Source: JAVBQL01 sp031549085 (GTDB taxonomy: Bacteria; Spirochaetota; GWE2-31-10; MWDO01). Taken from it: a stretch of 64,000 nucleotides of DNA. Positions 15,456 through 24,426 of the stretch are shown here, in pieces. The notes beneath the pieces are model-generated. The model was not told the DNA's origin, did no database searches, and saw only the letters and a list, made by a program, of their open reading frames with translations. Position 1 is the stretch's first letter. Each line of letters opens with the position of its first letter. The DNA is taken from the NCBI GenBank assembly GCA_031549085.1, contig JAVBQL010000006.1, positions 79,187 to 143,186 on the forward strand, written 5' to 3'. The position numbers and the translations under genes were made by a program.

Positions 15456-18065
15456 CTATTTTTTCTTTGCAATCTTCTTCTGCAGATCCGCAATTATATT
15501 TAGTGCCTGAAGCGGTGAGATATTATCAATATTAATATTTTTCAGCGTATTTATTATCTCATCATGGTTTTTTGTATTTGCTGCCACCTTAACATCAAAT
15601 AGTTCAAGCTGCCCCTTTAACTTCTCAACAACATCATTGCCACTAAACTGCTTCTCATTTTCTAATGATCTAAGCAGAGTATCTGCATACTTTATTACTT
15701 CGTGGGGGATATTAGCAAGCTTCGCAACATAGATTCCATAGCTTTTTTCAGCAGGCTTATCTATTATTTTATGAAGAAATGTAATCTTCTCATCCTCTTC
15801 AGAGACAAGGACAGAGAAGTTTTTTATCCCATTATCATCAGACTCCAACTTTGTAAGCTCATGATAGTGGGTTGCAAATAGAGTTTTGGCACCAATTTTT
15901 TGATGTATATATTCAACTATAGCCCATGCAAGTGAGAGTCCATCATAGGTACTTGTTCCCCTTCCAATTTCATCTACGATAATGAGACTCTTTTTTGTCG
16001 CAGATTTCAAAATATTTGCAGTCTCACTCATCTCAACAAGAAAAGTTGATTGCCCCTCTGCAAGATTGTCAGATGCACTAACACGGGTAAAAATCCTATC
16101 CACAATACCAATTTTCGCCTCTTTTGCTGGTACAAAACAGCCAATCTGAGACATCAGAACAATCAGGGCATTTTGCCTTAGGTAGGTGGATTTTCCAGCC
16201 ATATTTGGACCTGTTATAATAAATATATATTTCTCATCACTATCAATATCAAGGCTGTTTGGTATAAAGCTGTCCGATTCAAGCTTCTTTTCTATAACAG
16301 GATGCCTTCCATCTTTTATAAATATTTCATTACTATTATTAATTGATGGCTTTGTATAGCTATTATTTAGCGAGACCTTTGCAAATGAGAGGTAGACATC
16401 TAATATTGCAACAAGCTTTGCATTGTCCTGTATATCGTGGATTTTCTCTTGAACTCTATCACGTACCATATTAAAAATCCTATTTTCAATGCTATATATC
16501 TCATCTTTTGCGGTTAGTATCTTTGACTCATACTCATTAAGCTCTCTGTTTGTATAGCGACTGCTACTCACTAATGACTGGCGTAAAATGAGATCTTCAG
16601 GAACATTTTTTACCTGCCCCTTAGAAACTTCAAAGTAGTAGCCAATGATTTTATTATAGTTAATTTTCAAAGTTGGTATATTATATTTGCTTTTCCACTT
16701 ATCTTCAAGCGCCTCTATATGCTCTTTGGTCTTTAAGGCAATAGATTTTAACTCATCAAGTTCACTGTTATATCCATCTTTTACAATATTTCCCTCATTG
16801 GTAAAGGTTGCAGGCTCCTCTTTTATTGTGGAGTCTATTATCTCTATTAACTCATCAAGATTTTTAAATTTATTTTTTATCTCTTTCAGCTCATTAAAGC
16901 CAACAATAGCTTTCTCTAGTTTGGAGCAGGCAATAAGTGACTCTTTTATGCTTATTAGATCCTTTGGTGTAACTTTACCCGCATTAACCCTGCTGCAGAG
17001 TCTCTCCAAATCCATAATATCTTTTATTATATGATTTAAAGTTTCTAATAGATTATTGTTTTCATAAAAAAGCGAAACGATATTCAATCTATCCTCTATC
17101 TTTTTTATATCTATAAGTGGCTCAATTATCCATTTTTTCAGAAGTCGTCCGCCCATTGATGTATTTGTTTTGTCTATAATATTAAGAAGTGTATTATTAA
17201 CAGAACCATCTTGCTGGTTTGTGATTATCTCAAGGTTTTTTATTGTTGCCTCATCAAGTGTCATTATCTCTTTATTAGAGTTATATTTCAGCTCTCGTAT
17301 ATGCGAAAGGTTCTCATTTAAGTTTGCTCTTAAGTAGGCAAGGAGAGTAGCAGGTGTTGTAATATCAGTTTTTGGTTCACTTATGCCAATATCAGAGAAA
17401 CTTTTGATATTCAAAAGTTCAAAAAGCACCTCATTATTTTTTTCAGAGTTGAAGAAAAAGAGAGGGTATTTATTTACTGTTATATTTCCATACTGATTAA
17501 AAATATCTCTTATAATCTTATTCTGCTCCCAAAGGCTCTCTGGGATAATTATCTCTCTTGGTGCAATTCTAAAGATCTCTCCTCTAAGAATATTTAGTCC
17601 ATCACTCCACTCAATTTCAGAGAATTCAAAGTCTCCAGTTGAGATATCAATATAGGCAATCTCTATAAAGAGCCCCTTTCGGTTGATTGCAAGCAGGAAA
17701 TTGTTATTTTTGTTGTTTAAAAGCCTCTCTTCAAGAATTGTTCCTGGAGTTATAATCTCCTTTATCTCTCTTTTTACAAGCCCTTTTGCAAGTTTTGGAT
17801 CTTCAACCTGCTCAATCATAGCAAACTTTTTACCAGCAACTGACATCTTTGCTTTGTACCCCTCAACTGCGTGGTAGGGGACTCCACACATAGGGACTTC
17901 ACCCCTCTTTGTTAGGGTGATATTTAATATTTTTGAGACAACAACAGCATCTTCGCCAAATATTTCATAGAAGTCCCCACATCTAAAGAACATAAATAGA
18001 TCTGGATATCTATCTTTGTAATCCTTATACTGTTTCATCATTGGTGTTGAGTAGTAATCATTCAT
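15456..18065 (-). CDS. mutS: DNA mismatch repair protein MutS
   Basis: MutS recognises base mismatches and, with MutL, starts mismatch repair. The 869-residue protein has the mismatch-wedge motif GDFYEIFG with the Phe-x-Glu pair at 32 and 34, connector and lever domains with helical content, Walker A GPNMAGKSTYLRQ near residue 618, and Walker B/signature DEIGRGTSTYDG near 698, then FATHYHEL. The length fits MutS1 rather than MutS2. The start at 18065 has a TTAGAAAGATAAACT leader without a strong ribosome-binding site. No mutL is next to it. It is a one-gene unit between palindromic elements on both sides. Confidence 0.97.
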   Translation of the reverse strand: MNDYYSTPMMKQYKDYKDRYPDLFMFFRCGDFYEIFGEDAVVVSKILNITLTKRGEVPMCGVPYHAVEGYKAKMSVAGKKFAMIEQVEDPKLAKGLVKREIKEIITPGTILEERLLNNKNNNFLLAINRKGLFIEIAYIDISTGDFEFSEIEWSDGLNILRGEIFRIAPREIIIPESLWEQNKIIRDIFNQYGNITVNKYPLFFFNSEKNNEVLFELLNIKSFSDIGISEPKTDITTPATLLAYLRANLNENLSHIRELKYNSNKEIMTLDEATIKNLEIITNQQDGSVNNTLLNIIDKTNTSMGGRLLKKWIIEPLIDIKKIEDRLNIVSLFYENNNLLETLNHIIKDIMDLERLCSRVNAGKVTPKDLISIKESLIACSKLEKAIVGFNELKEIKNKFKNLDELIEIIDSTIKEEPATFTNEGNIVKDGYNSELDELKSIALKTKEHIEALEDKWKSKYNIPTLKINYNKIIGYYFEVSKGQVKNVPEDLILRQSLVSSSRYTNRELNEYESKILTAKDEIYSIENRIFNMVRDRVQEKIHDIQDNAKLVAILDVYLSFAKVSLNNSYTKPSINNSNEIFIKDGRHPVIEKKLESDSFIPNSLDIDSDEKYIFIITGPNMAGKSTYLRQNALIVLMSQIGCFVPAKEAKIGIVDRIFTRVSASDNLAEGQSTFLVEMSETANILKSATKKSLIIVDEIGRGTSTYDGLSLAWAIVEYIHQKIGAKTLFATHYHELTKLESDDNGIKNFSVLVSEEDEKITFLHKIIDKPAEKSYGIYVAKLANIPHEVIKYADTLLRSLENEKQFSGNDVVEKLKGQLELFDVKVAANTKNHDEIINTLKNINIDNISPLQALNIIADLQKKIAKKK

Positions 18066-18080
18066 TAGTTTATCTTTCTA

Positions 18081-18228
18081 ACCCCCGGCCCCCTTTATCA
18101 AAAGGGGGAGATTTTTTACACTAAAAAGCGATGAATTAAACTGCTTATAATGTGTCTGTCGATTTTTTTTGGTTTTTTCTTCGAAAAAAATAAAAAATCT
18201 TTGAGACACACCATAAGCAGTTTAATTC
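18081..18228. repeat. palindromic element with G-rich box upstream of mutS
   Basis: A box CCCCCGGCCCCCTTTATC followed by AAAAGGGGGAG (18081-18112) stands beside a palindrome at 18133-18228. The arms begin GAATTAAACTGCTTAT and end ATAAGCAGTTTAATTC. The centre has TCGATTTTTTTT and AAAAAATCTTTG, which recur at 25.7 kb and 30.2 kb although the arms there differ completely. It lies between mutS and a convergent-facing minus-strand operon end. Confidence 0.75.
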
Positions 18229-18282
18229 TAAACAACTAAAAAAGAACCTAAAAAGTTATTACATTAAGTAACAAATTTGTTT

Positions 18283-19449
18283 TTAGCTTCTTGTTATCTC
18301 TGTATTAATTGCCTCTATATTTTTCTCTTTTAACTCTATAAGTCTCTCATTTGCCCTCTCTGGAGAGTCAAATGGTCCAATCAGAACCCTATAGAAATTC
18401 CTATCACCATTTCTAAGCTCCATAATAAAGAGGTCATTAACATTTTTCTCTTTTGCTCTGTCAAAAATCTGCTTTGCATTATCAAAAAGTGAAAAGTAGC
18501 CAAGCTGCAAATAGATACCAGAGCTTGTACTTTTTATATTATCGTTAGATATATTGGTTGAGTTTTGAGCTGTTTTACTATCTATATTAACTATTTTTAA
18601 TGATAGTTTCAAATCATCAGAGAGTTTTTTTGATGAGATCCTACTCTTATTTTCATAACTATTAAGGTTAATTAGTTCAACTTCAACACTACTATTTTGA
18701 TTATATTTTATGTTTTTAGTTATCTTTTTAGCTTCAACATTTTCAGGTGACTCACTATAGAGAAGCCCAATCATATTTGCTGTCTTTTTTGCATGTTCAT
18801 TTTTGCCTTCGTTTAAATATAACTTCAATAGTTCCAATAGGCTTGTTGGAGCTTTTGTAGACTGTGGGAAACTTCCTGCACAAATAAGAAAATACTCCTT
18901 TGCCTCCTCTTTGTCATTAAGCCTATCCATTATTTTACCCATCAAAAAATAGCATGTCCCCAAATCTTCATATTCATCTATCTCATTAAGTAGATCGTTA
19001 ATATTACTTTTTGCCTTTTTATAGTTAAGTGATAGATACTCAACAGATGCAGCTCCTACCATACTCTTTTGCCAGTATGGAGTCCCTTTAGATATTTTTG
19101 CAAGTTCATACAACTCTGTTAATGCATCTTTATAGTTATTATTAAGTTTATGAAGAGATGCAAGCTCATATTTAGCTAAAAATAGGAACTCTGATTTTGG
19201 ATAGGATTCAAAAAATTGCTTATAGGCAGCAACAGACTCTCTATAATTTTCACTTATTCTTGCTATTTTTAACTCTATTTTCTCTTTTTGTTTATTGTCA
19301 TTTGATGATTTTAAATATAATTTATAGTTTTCTATTGCTTTTCTAGTGTTATTATCTTTTTCATAATTTTCAGCCAACTTAAGATAACTATCATTCGCAT
19401 AAGTAATAAAATTTATAAAAATAAAAGCAATTAAAAAAAATCTCTTCAT
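18283..19449 (-). CDS. exported TPR protein with C-terminal SPOR domain
   Basis: The 388-residue protein starts with a signal peptide (KRFFLIAFIFINFITYA). Residues 20-230 are tandem helix pairs of the TPR/YbgF type, for example KAIENYKLYLKSS, KEYFLICAGSFPQSTKA and FFESYPKSEFLFLAKYEL. After a linker rich in Ser and Asn, the final 75 residues (from GIYLQLGYFSLFDNAKQIF) form a SPOR domain, ending in FYRVLIGPFDSPERA. Such proteins act in the periplasm on cell-wall synthesis or division. It is the last gene of a three-gene minus-strand operon, starting 2 bp after the preceding gene's stop. Family features are clear; the specific role is unknown. Confidence 0.75.
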   Translation of the reverse strand: MKRFFLIAFIFINFITYANDSYLKLAENYEKDNNTRKAIENYKLYLKSSNDNKQKEKIELKIARISENYRESVAAYKQFFESYPKSEFLFLAKYELASLHKLNNNYKDALTELYELAKISKGTPYWQKSMVGAASVEYLSLNYKKAKSNINDLLNEIDEYEDLGTCYFLMGKIMDRLNDKEEAKEYFLICAGSFPQSTKAPTSLLELLKLYLNEGKNEHAKKTANMIGLLYSESPENVEAKKITKNIKYNQNSSVEVELINLNSYENKSRISSKKLSDDLKLSLKIVNIDSKTAQNSTNISNDNIKSTSSGIYLQLGYFSLFDNAKQIFDRAKEKNVNDLFIMELRNGDRNFYRVLIGPFDSPERANERLIELKEKNIEAINTEITRS

Positions 19450-19451
19450 AA

Positions 19452-20306
19452 CTAATTTAGTTTTGTCCTCTTTTTAAGAACTTTTTGGATATCTGCTGCA
19501 ATTCTACTGCATATTGTAGCTATTCTAAACTGCTCTATTGGGTTATCTATATTAGATTTTACAAGATAGTTTTTTGTAAAGCTCTTATCATCAATAAAAA
19601 TTCTAACTCTTATATCAGTATTTATATTGGTTATGAGATTATATTCACCTCTATTATAGATTAAAAATACAATTTTGCAATTTATTGGATTTATTCCTTC
19701 TGGAATCTCTATTTTTACTCTTTTTTCTTTTCTTTTTTTGATTATATCACTTGAGTTATCAATATCATTAGATTCATCTTTAATCTCCCTTGGGAAGGGC
19801 TCATTTACAACAACTATATTATCTTTAAATAGTGCATCACTTAATTCAAAGAAAAAGATCTCTCTGTTTTTATTGATATTTTCTATGATATCTGGCTCTG
19901 TAATATATTTTTTCTTGATATTTGCCACTCTCTTTTTTTCTGCTTCAAGTTCTCTTTTTTCTCTTCTAGCATCTTCAGCTGTTGAAGCTTTCTCTTTTTT
20001 AGTATCATTAGTAGGTGAACTATTATCTGATTTTTTGGAATCAGCAGAGTTATCACTTTTCATATCAGCTGAACTATCACTACTATTAGGTATATAAATA
20101 TCTTTTTTTGGCATAATATTGAGAGGGTCATTTGATAAATCATATATAAACCTCTCATCTACCTTTGCATTTTTATCAAAATCAAATGTCAAATTGATAT
20201 ACATATATTCAATATTATCTGCAGAGAGATCACTCGAAGAGTCACTATACAAATTAAAATGGAAGATAAAAAATAGTAATATAGTGCAGCAAACTTTTTT
20301 TATCAT
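19452..20306 (-). CDS. exported protein of unknown function with low-complexity charged linker
   Basis: A signal peptide (CCTILLFFIFHFNLYS) is followed by a short beta-like segment. Residues about 75-150 are highly biased: Ser/Asp-rich then Lys/Glu/Arg-rich, the latter probably a coiled coil (RREKRELEAEKKRVANIKK). The C-terminal 130 residues, with INCKIVFLIYNRGEYNLIT and VRIFIDDKSFTKNYLV, look like a compact beta domain. No family is recognised. It sits between the DUF362 ferredoxin gene (12 bp upstream) and the TPR-SPOR gene (2 bp downstream), so the product probably shares an envelope setting with the latter. The first residues of the mature protein, SDSSSDLSADN, are also low complexity. 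Confidence 0.6.
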   Translation of the reverse strand: MIKKVCCTILLFFIFHFNLYSDSSSDLSADNIEYMYINLTFDFDKNAKVDERFIYDLSNDPLNIMPKKDIYIPNSSDSSADMKSDNSADSKKSDNSSPTNDTKKEKASTAEDARREKRELEAEKKRVANIKKKYITEPDIIENINKNREIFFFELSDALFKDNIVVVNEPFPREIKDESNDIDNSSDIIKKRKEKRVKIEIPEGINPINCKIVFLIYNRGEYNLITNINTDIRVRIFIDDKSFTKNYLVKSNIDNPIEQFRIATICSRIAADIQKVLKKRTKLN

Positions 20307-20318
20307 TAGCTTTTTTCT

Positions 20319-21395
20319 TTATCCAATATCGATTAAATCATACTCTATATTGCCAAGTCCTATGTCATAGCCATGCTGCAATTGATATATAGAGTCTATA
20401 TTCTTATGAAATTCTTTAAATGGATCTTTGTTACTTGCTTTACAAACAAGATCATAACACGCTTTGTCCAGAGCCACTGGGTCTGTCGAAGCCAAATATC
20501 CAATATCTGGAGCGATTGGTACATCATTTGCCATAAAGCAGTCGCACTCTGGTGTTATTTCTGTCACAAGGTTTACAAATATTATCTTATCTTTCAAGCT
20601 CTTCTTAAGTCCAAATGCATATTCAGCCATCTTTTTTTGTACATCTTGACTTGATGAGTTCCAGTTTGCATCGATTGCCTCTACTGGGCATATTGCCATA
20701 CATCTAACACAGCCAACGCAAATGTTGGTATCTATCCATGCTGATTTTTCTCTCATAGAGATAGCTTTTACTTGACATGAAGAGAGGCACTTTCCACACT
20801 TTATGCACTTAACTTCGCTCACATATGGTTTTGAGTTGGAGTGCATATCAAGTTTCCCCTGTCTGCTTGCACAGCCCATAGAGATATTTTTTATAGCCCC
20901 ACCAAATCCAGAGAGCTGATGCCCCTTAAAGTGAGATACACACACCATTCCATCAGCGTTGATTATATCTGATGCAAGTTTCACTTTTTTCAAAAGATGG
21001 AGATCAACATCAACCTCTACTGTATTCTCGCCTCGAAGTCCATCTGCAATAATTATTGGAACTTGCAGAGTAGAGTAGCCCCATCCGTTCCATGTTGCAC
21101 AGTTTAGATGGTCTATGCTGTTGCCCCTCATGCCTATATATAGAGTATTAGTATCTGTTAAATATGGTCTAGTTTCCATTTGCTTTAACTTTTCTACTAC
21201 AGGTCGCAGCATTATTGGTCTTATAAATGCTGTGTTCCCAAATTCACCAAAGTGAGTTTTTATTGCAATTAGCTGCCCTTTTTCAAACTTTTTATCTATA
21301 TCACATCTCTCCAATAATCTGCTTATTTTTTGGAGAGGAGATATATATTTTTTATTTGAAACTGATGAAAAAAATACTTTAGATTTGGAAGCCAT
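20319..21395 (-). CDS. DUF362 domain protein with two [4Fe-4S] ferredoxin motifs
   Basis: The N-terminal 180 residues and the last 100 match the DUF362 family (for example VAKTHFGE-like IAIKTHFGEFGNTAFIRP, FKGHQLSGFGGAIKNISMGC, and PDIGYLASTDPVALDKACYD). Inserted at about 195-245 are two cluster motifs, CIKCGKCLSSCQ and CVGCVRCMAICPVEAI, each C-x2-C-x2-C-x3-C. The family is of uncertain function; members are often called uncharacterised Fe-S center proteins. It is the first gene of a three-gene minus operon. A second, differently arranged DUF362 protein with C-terminal ferredoxin motifs is at 24427. Lack of a signal peptide suggests a cytoplasmic protein. Confidence 0.85.
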   Translation of the reverse strand: MASKSKVFFSSVSNKKYISPLQKISRLLERCDIDKKFEKGQLIAIKTHFGEFGNTAFIRPIMLRPVVEKLKQMETRPYLTDTNTLYIGMRGNSIDHLNCATWNGWGYSTLQVPIIIADGLRGENTVEVDVDLHLLKKVKLASDIINADGMVCVSHFKGHQLSGFGGAIKNISMGCASRQGKLDMHSNSKPYVSEVKCIKCGKCLSSCQVKAISMREKSAWIDTNICVGCVRCMAICPVEAIDANWNSSSQDVQKKMAEYAFGLKKSLKDKIIFVNLVTEITPECDCFMANDVPIAPDIGYLASTDPVALDKACYDLVCKASNKDPFKEFHKNIDSIYQLQHGYDIGLGNIEYDLIDIG

Positions 21396-21499
21396 AAAAA
21401 ATCCTTAATTATCAATTTTATTTTTTTAAGACTACTTAATTAAATAGCTCAAATCAAACTTTTCTATTTGGCTCGTTTTGTTGAACTCTGTGCCATGGG

Positions 21500-23098
21500 C
21501 TATTCAACAAACACCTCAAAGCCAAATGGTTCTATGGATATATGCAATTTATTATCCTCTATTTTTGGGGTAACAAATTTATTGATAAGAGGTTTGATTT
21601 TATTGCTGATTTTGTCTGTTTCTAAATCAATCATCACATGTTGTGGTGTATCTGATGCATTAAAAAAGCACAAGTTACTTTTACCATCTGCAGATAGTGT
21701 GTATGATACTACTTTTGCTGAATTGCTCTCTACTTTTTTATACTCTCCATATTGAAGGGGAGCATTTGATTTTTTTATGTTTATAAGCTTTTTATACCAT
21801 GATAATATGGAGTTGCTATTTTTCTCCTGTGCTTGAAGTTTACTCCAATCAAGAGCTGTACGAAGTCTTAGGTCGCCTTGCATAGCTCCATCAGCCATAG
21901 CAAGCTCATTTCCATAGTAGACAAATGGAGTGCCGGGCAGTAGTAAATTGAATGCCGTTGCAAGTATAACTCTCTTCTCATCTCCCTCATATGCACTCAT
22001 TGGGCGGGACATAACCTCATCATGATTGTTTAATATGATTCCATTCTGTGCACCTTTTGGATATTTAGCTTTAATCTCATCCATATGAGCATAGAACTTA
22101 TTAAATGGGCTATTTATTTTGTATCCAACAGAGACAAGCCCCTTTATTAATGATGGCATTGTAAAATCGAAACAGATATTAAACTCATCATTTCCATTTC
22201 CATAGTATTTAGCAATTGTATCAGCTCCGCTCCAAGCCTCAGCAATCATAACCTTTGAATATCCCTTTGATGAATATTCATCCATAATATTTTTTCTAAG
22301 CTTTTTGAAGAAATCGATTGTTTTAGGACTATCTGCTCTTACTTTTGGGCCCTCTTCAAAGAGATATCTTGCAGAGTCTACTCTTATTCCATCAAAACCA
22401 AAGTTTAGCCAATAGATTAAAATATTTGCGACCTCTTCACGAAGCTTTTTTGACTCAAAGTTTAAATCAGGCATTGTATAGTGATAGATGCTATAGTAGT
22501 AGCCATTATCAGTAGGATTCCAAACACTCTTGCTTGCAAGTGCCTTTCCCCACTCATCAGCCTCTTTTTTTGTCATATTTTTTTTCCATATGAAATATTC
22601 ACGCTTTTCGCCGCCATTTTTTGCGTCAATAAACCAAGCATTCATATATGACATATTATTTACTACCAAGTCAAAAACAACCTTTATTCCAAGTTTATGG
22701 GCTTCAGTAAGTAGATTTTTTAAATCATCTTCTGTACCAAATAGGCTATTTATTTTATAGTAATCAACAGTATCATAGCCATGCATTCTTTCACCTTTGA
22801 TTTGTGGTTCAAATATTGGAGAGAGCCAGATAGCTGTGATACCAAGATCTTTTAAATATGATAATTTTTCTTTTACACCGTTAAGATCACCTATACCATC
22901 TCCGTTGCTATCATTAAACGATTTTACCCATATATGATAGAAGACTGCCTCTTTATACCAGTTAACATTTGTCTCTTTTTGAGAGATATTAGGGTTTGGT
23001 GCTATATCAGACATATTGCCAAAATAATCATTTTGTTTAGAAAACATAGACATTGTTATAAATAAAACCAACAAAAAAAAACAGAATATTTTTTTCAT
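21500..23098 (-). CDS. exported alpha-amylase family (GH13) glycosidase
   Basis: A signal peptide (KKIFCFFLLVLFITMSMFS) precedes a full GH13 barrel. Region II GIRVDSARY gives the nucleophile Asp241, region III IAEAWSG gives the acid/base Glu287, and region IV NNHDEV gives Asp360. The N-terminal VKSFNDSNGDGIGDLNG is the calcium/substrate loop typical of alpha-glucosidase, trehalose synthase and cytoplasmic-type amylases. Region I normally reads DxVxNH, but here it is DLVVNN at about 143-148, so the conserved histidine is replaced. The C-terminal beta domain is short (ending FEVFVE). It should hydrolyse alpha-1,4-glucans or oligosaccharides in the periplasm or outside the cell. It is monocistronic. 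Confidence 0.88.
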   Translation of the reverse strand: MKKIFCFFLLVLFITMSMFSKQNDYFGNMSDIAPNPNISQKETNVNWYKEAVFYHIWVKSFNDSNGDGIGDLNGVKEKLSYLKDLGITAIWLSPIFEPQIKGERMHGYDTVDYYKINSLFGTEDDLKNLLTEAHKLGIKVVFDLVVNNMSYMNAWFIDAKNGGEKREYFIWKKNMTKKEADEWGKALASKSVWNPTDNGYYYSIYHYTMPDLNFESKKLREEVANILIYWLNFGFDGIRVDSARYLFEEGPKVRADSPKTIDFFKKLRKNIMDEYSSKGYSKVMIAEAWSGADTIAKYYGNGNDEFNICFDFTMPSLIKGLVSVGYKINSPFNKFYAHMDEIKAKYPKGAQNGIILNNHDEVMSRPMSAYEGDEKRVILATAFNLLLPGTPFVYYGNELAMADGAMQGDLRLRTALDWSKLQAQEKNSNSILSWYKKLINIKKSNAPLQYGEYKKVESNSAKVVSYTLSADGKSNLCFFNASDTPQHVMIDLETDKISNKIKPLINKFVTPKIEDNKLHISIEPFGFEVFVE

Positions 23099-23548
23099 AA
23101 ACTTTCTCTCCTTTAATAAGGCAAATATATAAAGGTTACCGATATTATACTAATATAATAGTTTAATAATTTCAAGATAAATAAAAAGTAATTTGCCTTA
23201 ATTGTTTTTTTTGTTATAATATAAGTAGATGATATTAGAGTGGTTGATTGCTTTGCAATTTATTATAGATAATTCCCATAATAGATTTTATTTAAAACTA
23301 ATAAAACTAAAGAGGTTTCAAATATTCTTCAAAATATGGAGTTTGTTAAGGTATCAAATACAAAGCTTTTTGGTATCTTAATTGACAATTGGATGTTTTT
23401 TCTCAAAAACAAGAAAGATAGTGCATTTTTGTACAAAATATTTGTCAAAAAGTAGACTGCTATAAAAAAAAACTTTAATTTTATTGGTTTATTTTATAGT
23501 GCCAAATTATCGATAATTATAGCTAATATAAAAAGATGGAGCTCTATT
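23099..23548. repeat. 450-bp gene-free stretch holding a second-family repeat (copy A, about 23341-23475)
   Basis: The stretch is very AT-rich and non-coding. From about 23341 it contains GTTAAGGTATCAAATACAAA, then AATTGACAATTGGAT, then TTTGTACAAAATATTTGTCA and finally AAAAAGTAG...CTGCTATAAAAAAA. The same order of blocks occurs at 41378-41557 (copy B), where the end box reads CAAAAAGGACGTGGCTAT. Copy A lacks about 60 bases in the middle compared with copy B. Divergent promoters for the glycosidase and the NlpC/P60 gene must also lie here, but I cannot place them confidently. Confidence 0.55.
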
Positions 23549-24421
23549 TTGCGTATAAATGTTTTTATTTTAATCTTTTTTACTATTTCTATAAATATAT
23601 TTTCAAGTGAACTTCAATCTGTGAAGTATAAGGATAGTGAGGAGGCAGTTAATAAGCTTTTTCACTCTGTTGAGAAGTGGCTTGGAACGCCCTACAAGGT
23701 TGGCGGGCTTAATAAGAGTGGTGTTGATTGTTCAGGCTTTACATCGGCAGTATATCGTGATGTTTTTGATATTAATCTGCCGCGTACCGTTACAGGGCAA
23801 CGAGATATTGGTGTTCCAGTTACAGGCAATCTAAAAACTGGTGATCTTCTCTTCTTTAATACAACAGGGAAGTTGAGCCATGTTGGTATATATCTTTTTG
23901 ATAATAAGTTTGTGCATGCTGCAAGTCAGGGCCCATCAATTGGGGTTATAAAAAGCTCTCTTGACGAAAAGTATTATAAAAACTCATATCTCTATGCAAG
24001 AAGGGTGGTTGATTTAAGCACTACTAAAAATACAAAGAGCGAAATAGTTATCGATAAATCAAAAGATGAACCAAAGAGAGAGGAGAAAAAAGAGGCTGCT
24101 AAAGAGGTTAAGATAGAGATAGATGCAAAAGATACCAATTTTGAGCTTGTGCTTGGAAAGATGTTCTATCGTGATAATGTAGTTAGTGAAAATAAGTTTA
24201 AAAATGTGAAAAAGATATTTTTTCAAATAAATAATTTCAGTAAAAATATAGATGGGGTAGTGCTTGAAATACTATACAATAATGCCCATCTTAATAAGTA
24301 TATGATCCAGTTTGACAGTAATAGATATATAAGTAAAATTGATGTCTTGGAGGGGAGCTACTCTTTTAGAGTTTTAAATGATAACAACCTTCTAATTGAG
24401 AAAAAAATTATTGTGGAGTAA
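23549..24421 (+). CDS. NlpC/P60 family peptidoglycan hydrolase
   Basis: The 290-residue protein begins at a TTG codon with GATGGAG upstream and has a signal peptide (INVFILIFFTISINIFSS). Residues about 30-150 are an NlpC/P60 domain: LGTPYKVGGLNKSGVDCSGF carries the catalytic cysteine, LSHVGIYLFDNKFVHAAS the catalytic histidine. These enzymes cleave peptide stems in peptidoglycan. A Lys/Glu-rich segment (about 165-195) links to a C-terminal 100-residue beta-like domain that I do not recognise. The next gene starts 5 bp after its stop, so they are probably cotranscribed even though no functional connection is obvious. Confidence 0.85.
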   Translation: MRINVFILIFFTISINIFSSELQSVKYKDSEEAVNKLFHSVEKWLGTPYKVGGLNKSGVDCSGFTSAVYRDVFDINLPRTVTGQRDIGVPVTGNLKTGDLLFFNTTGKLSHVGIYLFDNKFVHAASQGPSIGVIKSSLDEKYYKNSYLYARRVVDLSTTKNTKSEIVIDKSKDEPKREEKKEAAKEVKIEIDAKDTNFELVLGKMFYRDNVVSENKFKNVKKIFFQINNFSKNIDGVVLEILYNNAHLNKYMIQFDSNRYISKIDVLEGSYSFRVLNDNNLLIEKKIIVE

Positions 24422-24426
24422 AAATA

